Origin: JBDRGX01 sp043817485 [NCBI: bacterium]
GTDB taxonomy: Bacteria; JBDRGX01
Assembly (NCBI GenBank): GCA_043817485.1
Contig: JBDRGX010000081.1
Location: 1-11,918, forward strand
DNA: 11,918 bases
Reading direction: 5' to 3'
The translations under genes were made by a program, and so were the position numbers. Below, one piece after another: positions 7,099-11,918 of the stretch. Within the stretch, counting starts at the first letter, position 1, and each line of letters begins with the position of its first letter. The notes under the pieces are model-generated. The model did no database searches, had not been told where the DNA came from, and was given only the letters and a program-made list of their open reading frames with translations.

Positions 7099-7146
7099 CA
7101 CCCCCGTCCTAACGGACAAACCCCCGCCAGCGGGGGATATTAGGAG
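7099..7146. repeat. G+C-rich nested palindrome
   Basis: CCCCCGC (7121-7127), a CA loop and GCGGGGG (7130-7136) form a perfect 7-bp G:C hairpin. Around it TCCTAA (7107-7112) pairs with TTAGGA (7140-7145). GTCC/GGAC (7106-7109 and 7114-7117) and CCGT/ACGG are alternative small stems on the left side. This is the only G+C-rich patch in a spacer that is otherwise almost pure A and T. It looks like a REP-type mobile palindrome. It follows the asparagine-synthase-like gene and could stop or stabilise its transcript, but no long U tract follows. Confidence 0.6.
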
Positions 7147-7150
7147 TATT

Positions 7151-7167
7151 AAAAAATTTAATTTTTT
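7151..7167 (-). terminator. Weak A/T hairpin after the asparagine-synthase-like gene
   Basis: AAAAAATT (7151-7158) and AATTTTTT (7160-7167) form an inverted repeat with a one-base centre, 11 bases after the stop on the - strand. It could act as an A/T-tract terminator, perhaps with the G+C palindrome just beyond. The very tight loop makes this uncertain. Confidence 0.28.
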
Positions 7168-7173
7168 CAAACC

Positions 7174-7239
7174 AAAATCTAAAATTGCGATAAATTGGGA
7201 AATTTCATATTTTCTATTTTCAATCTAAAATCTAAAATT
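7174..7239. repeat. 13-base direct repeat overlapping a gene 3' end
   Basis: AAAATCTAAAATT is found exactly at 7174-7186 and 7227-7239, with a partial extra copy (CAATCTAAAA) at 7221-7230. The first copy contains the stop codon of the upstream gene (7179-7181). The second covers the codons just after its zinc ribbon. Confidence 0.65.
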
Positions 7240-8144
7240 CTTACATAGCCACAAATTTTACAATGAAAAGATGCTTTATTCATACCTGCTCCACAACCTA
7301 AACATTTATTTTCATCATTTTTAGAAAAAGGTATTTCTCCAACTTCTTTTCTATAAATTTCATAATAATAAAGATGTTCTTTATTAAAAAATTTTATTTT
7401 ATAAATATTCTTTTTTTCTTGAAATTCTTTATCAGAAATTTTTGCACTAATAATTTCTCTTATTTTTGTCATTCCAGATCCATATTCTAATGGTCTTTTA
7501 CTTTGCCAAATAATATGAGATGGAATTATATCTTCAAATGATTTTCTTAAAATCCATTTTCCATAACCATCTTTAATTTTAAATTCTGGTAAAATATTTA
7601 AAGCAAAATCAATAATTTCTTTATTTAAGTAAGGTTGAATTATTTTTATATTAAAAAAATTAGATAATTCATTAGAACTAAAAACAAAAAATGGAACTAA
7701 TTTTTCAATATAAGCATTTAAATTTTCTATTTTTGTCATAAATTCATATCCACCAAAAAGTTCATCAGCACCATCTCCAGTTAATATTTTTTTTATTCCT
7801 AAATTTTTAGCATATTTTAAAGCAAAATAAACAACTAAATCATTAGGAATTGCTGGATCAAAAGTTTTAAGAATTTTTATAACTTCTGGAATATAAGATA
7901 AAGCTTCATCGATAGATATAAATAAATGATGATGATTTTTTAAATTCAAATCCTCTTTTATTATATTAGAATATTTTAAATCTTCTCCAAAATTTTCTAA
8001 ACTAACAGTAATTGTTGAAGCATTCGGATTTAAATAAGCAAAAATACTTGTATCTAACCCACCCGAAAAAAGTATTGTTGCAGAAGAATTTATTTGAATA
8101 ATTTCTTTTATTTTGCTTTTTAAAAATGTCATTTTATCTATCAT
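7179..8144 (-). CDS. Asparagine-synthase-like ATP pyrophosphatase with C-terminal zinc ribbon
   Basis: A stand-alone synthetase domain of the asparagine synthase class. It activates a carboxyl group by adenylation for attack by ammonia, but it lacks the N-terminal glutaminase domain of AsnB, so it would need free ammonia or a partner. The PP-loop FSGGLDTS is at 26-33, TGDGADELFGGY at 122-133, and the substrate-side SKRPLEYGSGM at 215-225. Residues 281-298 form a CxxC-x10-CxxC ribbon (Cys281, 284, 295, 298), unusual for AsnB but seen as an added module in many small ligases. It overlaps the protease stop by 4 bases (ATGA), so the two are coupled. The last 19 residues are encoded by spacer repeats. 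The true substrate is unknown; asparagine is possible. Confidence 0.8.
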   Translation of the reverse strand: MIDKMTFLKSKIKEIIQINSSATILFSGGLDTSIFAYLNPNASTITVSLENFGEDLKYSNIIKEDLNLKNHHHLFISIDEALSYIPEVIKILKTFDPAIPNDLVVYFALKYAKNLGIKKILTGDGADELFGGYEFMTKIENLNAYIEKLVPFFVFSSNELSNFFNIKIIQPYLNKEIIDFALNILPEFKIKDGYGKWILRKSFEDIIPSHIIWQSKRPLEYGSGMTKIREIISAKISDKEFQEKKNIYKIKFFNKEHLYYYEIYRKEVGEIPFSKNDENKCLGCGAGMNKASFHCKICGYVRILDFRLKIENMKFPNLSQF

Positions 8145-9592
8145 TTTGATATTTTTTCTTTCAAATATTTAATTGCTTCTTGAACATTTATATCCCATTT
8201 AATAAAATATTTAGAAGATGTTTCTTCTCCTTCAGCAATCATTAAAATATTTGTTTTTAATAATTTACAAATTTCTAATTTATTTTTCGTTAAAAATTCA
8301 GAAAATAAATCTATATTTTTTTCTTTTAAAATATCAATAAGATCTTCATTAGTAACTAATTCTTTTACAAAATCAAAATTATCTTTTTTAACAATATCTA
8401 TAAATTGTTCAAACATATCTTCAGTAATTTCAATTTTTTCATCAATTTTTTTATTTTTTAAAACAAAATTTTCTGCAAATTTTCTAAAATAATCTTTTCG
8501 CATAAAATGATATATTAATTGAGAATATTGTTTTTCTTTTACTTCTATATCTGGATTAATTCCTTTTCCATCTATACATTCTCCAGAAGGAAGATAATAT
8601 TTTGCAATAGTTAATTTAAGTGCTGTATTTTCTGTTAAATTAACTATTGATTGAACAGAACCTTTTCCAAAACTTTTTTTTCCCATAAGAATTGCTTTTC
8701 CATGATGTTTTAATGCTCCAGCTACAATTTCTGAAGCACTTGCAGTACCTTGATTGATTAAAATTACTACTGGTTTATTATATGGATTGTAATTAGAAGA
8801 ATAGATTACATCATTATTATTTTTCTCTTTTGTGCGAGTAGAAACAATTTCTTTATTGTAATCAAGAAAAATTTCTGATATTTTAATTGCTTGATCTAAT
8901 AACCCTCCTCCATTATTTCTTAAATCTAAAATAATTCCTTTTGCTTTTTGTTTTTCTGCTTTATCAAGAATTTGTTTTAAATCTTTATCAGCATTTTTTT
9001 GAAAATCTACAAGTTTAATATAAAATATTTCTTTATCTACAAAATAAGCAACTGGAATACTTTTTAACTGAATTATTGCTCTTGTAAGAGTAAATTTCAA
9101 AAAATCTTTAAATCCATTTCTATAAATAGAAATATTTACTTTAGTATTTGGATCTCCACGCATTTTTTTCACTGCTTCAGAAAGTTTAATTACTTTTGTT
9201 GAAACACCTTCTATTTCTACAATTTGATCTCCAGATAAAATACCAGCCTTTGCTGCTGGACTACCATCAAAACATGAAATTATAGTTAAAATTTCATCTC
9301 TAAGAGTAATGATAATTCCTAATCCACCATATTTCCCTTCTGTTTGAATAGAAAATTCTTTATATAATTCTTCATCTAAAAATTCTGTATAAGGATCAAG
9401 ACTTTTTAACATTCCAGCAATACTATCATTAATAAGAACTTTATAATCTATTTTGCTCTCATCTACATAATTTTGTTTTAAAAGATAAAGAATTTGTTGA
9501 TAACTATCTAAATATTTTTTAGGACTTTGTTGCGAAAATAAATTAAAACTTAAACATAAAATCAAAAATATTATAAAAACTATTTTTTTCAT
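8141..9592 (-). CDS. ctpA: S41 carboxy-terminal processing protease with PDZ domain
   Basis: An exported serine protease of the CtpA/Prc family that trims C-terminal tails of envelope proteins. Residues 1-20 are a signal peptide (KK, a long hydrophobic core, then LFSQ) without a lipobox Cys. The PDZ domain spans about 85-170 with GGLGI and GSPAAKAGILSGDQI. The S41 core at about 180-350 contains ILDLRNNGGG and GTASASEIVAGAL. Ser285 and Lys310 (in KSFGKGS) are the expected Ser-Lys dyad, 25 apart as in characterised members. After the core there is an extra acidic/basic helical tail of about 120 residues (360-483). The total of 483 is somewhat long. The ATG is followed in the same strand by the asparagine-synthase-like gene with a 4-base overlap. 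Confidence 0.92.
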   Translation of the reverse strand: MKKIVFIIFLILCLSFNLFSQQSPKKYLDSYQQILYLLKQNYVDESKIDYKVLINDSIAGMLKSLDPYTEFLDEELYKEFSIQTEGKYGGLGIIITLRDEILTIISCFDGSPAAKAGILSGDQIVEIEGVSTKVIKLSEAVKKMRGDPNTKVNISIYRNGFKDFLKFTLTRAIIQLKSIPVAYFVDKEIFYIKLVDFQKNADKDLKQILDKAEKQKAKGIILDLRNNGGGLLDQAIKISEIFLDYNKEIVSTRTKEKNNNDVIYSSNYNPYNKPVVILINQGTASASEIVAGALKHHGKAILMGKKSFGKGSVQSIVNLTENTALKLTIAKYYLPSGECIDGKGINPDIEVKEKQYSQLIYHFMRKDYFRKFAENFVLKNKKIDEKIEITEDMFEQFIDIVKKDNFDFVKELVTNEDLIDILKEKNIDLFSEFLTKNKLEICKLLKTNILMIAEGEETSSKYFIKWDINVQEAIKYLKEKISK

Positions 9593-9609
9593 TTTTTCGA
9601 AAAAACTCC
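9592..9609 (-). promoter_or_regulatory. Ribosome site with a palindromic spacer before the protease
   Basis: On the - strand GGAG (9609-9606) is followed by 13 bases before ATG 9592, too far for a normal Shine-Dalgarno. The spacer plus the A of the ATG is the perfect palindrome TTTTTTCGAAAAAA (9605-9592). If it folds, it would shorten the effective distance or mask the start. No alternative start exists in frame between GGAG and the ATG. Confidence 0.45.
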
Positions 9610-9653
9610 TTTTTTTAAAATTGTGAAATGTAAATATCTATTTTTTAAAAAAA

Positions 9654-10652
9654 TTAAACAAATTGTGAAATTCGTAATTTATATTCTAATATATTTTTTT
9701 TAATTTCTTCTTTATTAACAGTTGCAACACCTAATTTTCCTACAACAACACCAGCTGCATAATTAGAAATATAAGTAGCTTGTTTTTTATCAGCACCAGA
9801 TACAAGAGCCAAAGTAAAACAAGATATTACAGTATCTCCAGCTCCACTTACATCATAAACTTCTTGAGCCATAGTAGAAACAGAAGTAATGCTTCCATTT
9901 TTTTCAAACAAAACCATTCCTTTATCTCCCCTTGTAATAAGAACACTTTGACAATTAAGTTTTTTTAAAATTTTTTCACCAACTTTATAAAGAGATTTTT
10001 CATCAATTATTTTAATTCCAGTTATTTGTTCTGCCTCAGATTGATTAGGTGTAATAGTATCTACTTCTTTATAATAATTAAAATAATTTATTTTAGGATC
10101 TACTGTGATAATTTTTTTATTGGCTTTACATAAAGATAAAACATTTTTTAACAAATTTTGTGTAATTATTCCTTTTCCATAATCTTCAATAATAACTCCA
10201 TCTACTTCTTTAATTAAAGAAATAATATATTCAAGAATTTTTTTTTGTATAGAATGATTTACATTTTCGACTTTTTCTTTATCAAACCTTACTATTTGTT
10301 GATTATGAGCAATAATTCTTGTTTTAACAATAGTAGGTCTTGAAGAATCAATGATTAAACCATTATAATTAATAGAATTTTTACTTAATTCTTTTTTTAA
10401 AATTTGAGCATCTTCATCTTGTCCTATAACTCCACATAAAAAAGCAATTCCTCCTAAAGAAGCAATATTATTTGCTACATTTCCAGCTCCTCCAGGCATA
10501 TATGATTCTTTTGTTACTTTTACTATTGGAATAGGTGCTTCTGGAGAAATTCGAGAAACTTCTCCCCAAATAAATTTATCTAATAAAACATCACCAATTA
10601 CTAAAATTTTTTTCTTTTTAAAATTGTCTATTATTTTAAATAATTCTTTCAT
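9654..10652 (-). CDS. rfaE1: D-glycero-beta-D-manno-heptose-7-phosphate kinase (RfaE1/HldA)
   Basis: Phosphorylates heptose-7-phosphate at C1 on the way to ADP-heptose, the core sugar of LPS. The product is the kinase domain only: 332 residues, without the nucleotidyltransferase half found in fused HldE, which must be elsewhere. This is the PfkB/ribokinase fold. GEVSRISPEAPIPIV at 30-44 and PGGAGNVANN at 53-62 are typical of RfaE1. TPNQSEAEQITG lies at 201-212, and the signature DVSGAGDTVISCFT at 267-280 carries catalytic Asp273. The ATG overlaps the end of the upstream DHS-like gene by 17 bases and is preceded by GGGAG. This implies coupled translation. It supports an LPS-bearing outer membrane. 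Confidence 0.93.
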   Translation of the reverse strand: MKELFKIIDNFKKKKILVIGDVLLDKFIWGEVSRISPEAPIPIVKVTKESYMPGGAGNVANNIASLGGIAFLCGVIGQDEDAQILKKELSKNSINYNGLIIDSSRPTIVKTRIIAHNQQIVRFDKEKVENVNHSIQKKILEYIISLIKEVDGVIIEDYGKGIITQNLLKNVLSLCKANKKIITVDPKINYFNYYKEVDTITPNQSEAEQITGIKIIDEKSLYKVGEKILKKLNCQSVLITRGDKGMVLFEKNGSITSVSTMAQEVYDVSGAGDTVISCFTLALVSGADKKQATYISNYAAGVVVGKLGVATVNKEEIKKNILEYKLRISQFV

Positions 10653-11584
10653 TTATTTTCTCCCAAATAATATAACATAAAAGAGGAATCATTATTTCAT
10701 GATGACCTATAATATTGTATCCTTTTCCATCATTAGAAATAGGTCTTTTAACTACATTTTGTAATGGTCTATAATGAGAAATCATATCAAAATTTGCTGT
10801 AGTAAATCCTTTTACTTTATATCCAAGATTACGAGTAATATTAAGTGCTTTTAAAAATACTTCTGGCAAAATTACCGATGAACCAATATTTAAAAAAACA
10901 CCTCCATTTTCTAATTTTGAAATTGCAGAACAAAGAATTTTAAAATCAATAAAACTTAAATTTGCCATTTTTCCTGGATTAAAACAAGGATGTTGTTGAA
11001 TTACATCTGTACCTATAGCAATATGAACAGTAATAGGAACATCATATTTAATACCAGCTGCAAATAAACTATGTTCTTTATATTTTAAATTTTCTTTTAT
11101 AATAAATTTACCTATTGTTTCTCCTAATCCTTCTTTTTTAGAATATTTAATTGCTTTATGAATTAGCTCTGCTGTTTCTCCTTTTATTCCAAAATTTCCA
11201 TCTTTAAGCCCAGATTCTACATCTTCTGATGTTTTTCCTTGATATGCAATTTCAAAATCATGAATAAGTCCAGCACCATTTAATGCTATTGTTGTAATAA
11301 TTTTTTTTTTTCATAAGTTCAATTAAAATTGGATTTAATCCACATTTAATTACATGAGCACCCATAGCAAAAATAATTGGCTTTTGTTTTTGATAAGAAA
11401 TAATAATGTCATCAATTAAATTTTTGAAATCATTGGCTTTTAAAATATCAGGAAGGTAATCAATAAAATTTTTTAATAAAATATTTTTTTGAGGCTGTTT
11501 AGCAAAGTTTTTTATATTTACTTTACATTCTTTATTTTCTGATGAAAATTTTACTTTTTTTAAATCAAGAGGTTTATATTTCAA
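10636..11584 (-). CDS. Deoxyhypusine-synthase-like protein, frameshifted at an A11 run
   Basis: The reading frame runs from TTG 11584 to the A11 run, then continues one frame over to the stop at 10636-10638. Removing one A gives a continuous 315-residue protein. Successive recognisable blocks are AMGAHVIKCGLNPILIELM, then across the shift IALNGAGLIHDFEIAYQGKT, VPITVHIAIGTDVIQQHP, GGVFLNIGSSVILPEVFLK and NFDMISHYRPLQNVVKRP. This is a bacterial family that I take to share the deoxyhypusine synthase NAD-binding fold. The stretch corresponding to the catalytic VVKHH of true DHS appears to read VILPEVF, without the Lys, so hypusine synthesis is unlikely and the reaction is unknown. Its stop overlaps rfaE1. 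It is probably the first complete gene of that operon. Confidence 0.75.
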
Positions 11585-11591
11585 AATTATA

Positions 11592-11597
11592 TCCTTT
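11592..11597 (-). promoter_or_regulatory. Ribosome site supporting a TTG start
   Basis: AAAGGA on the - strand lies 7 bases before TTG 11584. An in-frame stop occurs a few codons upstream (TAA, 11600-11602) and no ATG or GTG lies between, so TTG is the only reasonable start. Confidence 0.6.
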
Positions 11598-11677
11598 ATT
11601 TATTAAAACATTTTCTTATTTTTTTGTAGGAAAATTTTTGAAAAATAGTTTAAAAAATATTCTAATACTAAAAGCAA

Positions 11678-11918
11678 TCATTTAACTTTTTTTATAAAAA
11701 TAAAACTTTTTTTAAATTCTAATAAAAAAGCATTTTTAATTCCATATTTTTTGATATTTTCAATAAAGCACATTGAAAAAAAATATATTTCATATTTCCA
11801 TTTATTTAACCAATATCTAATAAATAATGACTCGTTTCGTTTAGCACTTTTTACTATAATACTTTCTACTTTTTGTTCAGAAAGAATATCAGGATATAAA
11901 GAAAAAATATTAAGATTA
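11678..11918 (-). CDS. 3' end of an unidentified gene, cut by the window edge
   Basis: One - strand frame is open from the right edge to TGA at 11678-11680, encoding 79 residues. It begins NLNIFSLYPDILSEQ, passes through VKSAKRNESLFIRYWLNKWK, and ends in Lys/Phe-rich sequence. The rest of the protein lies outside, and it contains no start codon that would suggest a complete short gene. Amino-acid use (K, I, N, F) and composition match the surrounding genes, which supports it being real. I do not recognise the family. It is 93 bases upstream of the DHS-like gene in the same direction and could be its operon partner. No clear promoter is visible in the gap 11585-11677. Confidence 0.55.
   Translation of the reverse strand, partial: NLNIFSLYPDILSEQKVESIIVKSAKRNESLFIRYWLNKWKYEIYFFSMCFIENIKKYGIKNAFLLEFKKSFIFIKKVK

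Noticed and set aside
7041-7240. A CRISPR array
   Set aside because: The repeats are only 10-13 bases, occur twice each and have no regular spacers or nearby cas genes.
9780-9968. A 62-residue + strand frame inside rfaE1
   Set aside because: It is antisense to the conserved kinase signature region; no coding signal of its own.
10636-10968. A separate 110-residue protein starting at ATG 10968
   Set aside because: The same frame is open and conserved upstream to the A11 run and joins the 11584 frame after removal of one A, so this ATG is an internal Met of one longer gene.

Overview
The window is about 12 kb of very A+T-rich bacterial DNA; the coding lines I sampled by eye are near 20% G+C. 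It suggests a Gram-negative (diderm) bacterium from a low-GC, poorly sampled lineage. The evidence is a Wzm/Wzt-type O-antigen ABC exporter, a heptose-7-phosphate kinase of the LPS core pathway, and an exported PDZ-S41 protease. I cannot name a phylum from sequence alone.

Left part (1-6285, mostly + strand): a surface-polysaccharide locus damaged by gene decay and transfer. It holds an O-antigen ABC permease (340-1185), its ATPase with a 1-base frameshift near the 5' end (1190-2454), a decayed sugar/choline-phosphate nucleotidyltransferase 5' end (2465-2645), and a membrane protein on the opposite strand with clearly higher G+C (2715-3734). These are followed by a broken IS481-like integrase/transposase (3936-4464) and two family-2 glycosyltransferases in tandem (4580-5344, 5350-6285). 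Together the live genes would build an O-antigen-like glycan on the cytoplasmic face and export it across the inner membrane. The remnants mark the stretch 2465-4464 as a recombination-prone insertion zone.

Right part (6320-11918, all - strand), in transcription order: the 3' end of an unidentified gene (11678-11918), a deoxyhypusine-synthase-like protein whose frame is broken by one base in an 11-A run (10636-11584), rfaE1 heptose kinase (overlapping it by 17 bp), an S41 C-terminal processing protease, an asparagine-synthase-like ATP pyrophosphatase with a C-terminal zinc ribbon (4-bp ATGA overlap), and, after about 200 bp of repeats, a Dph6-like ATP pyrophosphatase. The first members overlap or lie close together and look like one operon. 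The last has its own plausible promoter.

The most interesting points are: (a) two relatives of translation-factor-modification enzymes (DHS-like and Dph6-like) and an asparagine-synthase-like ligase next to a heptose kinase; (b) two single-base A-run frameshifts in otherwise perfectly conserved genes, one at an A11 run long enough for transcriptional slippage; (c) a G+C-rich nested palindrome flanked by short AT-rich direct repeats, into which the 3' end of the asparagine-synthase-like gene has grown. I saw no CRISPR array, tRNA or rRNA gene.
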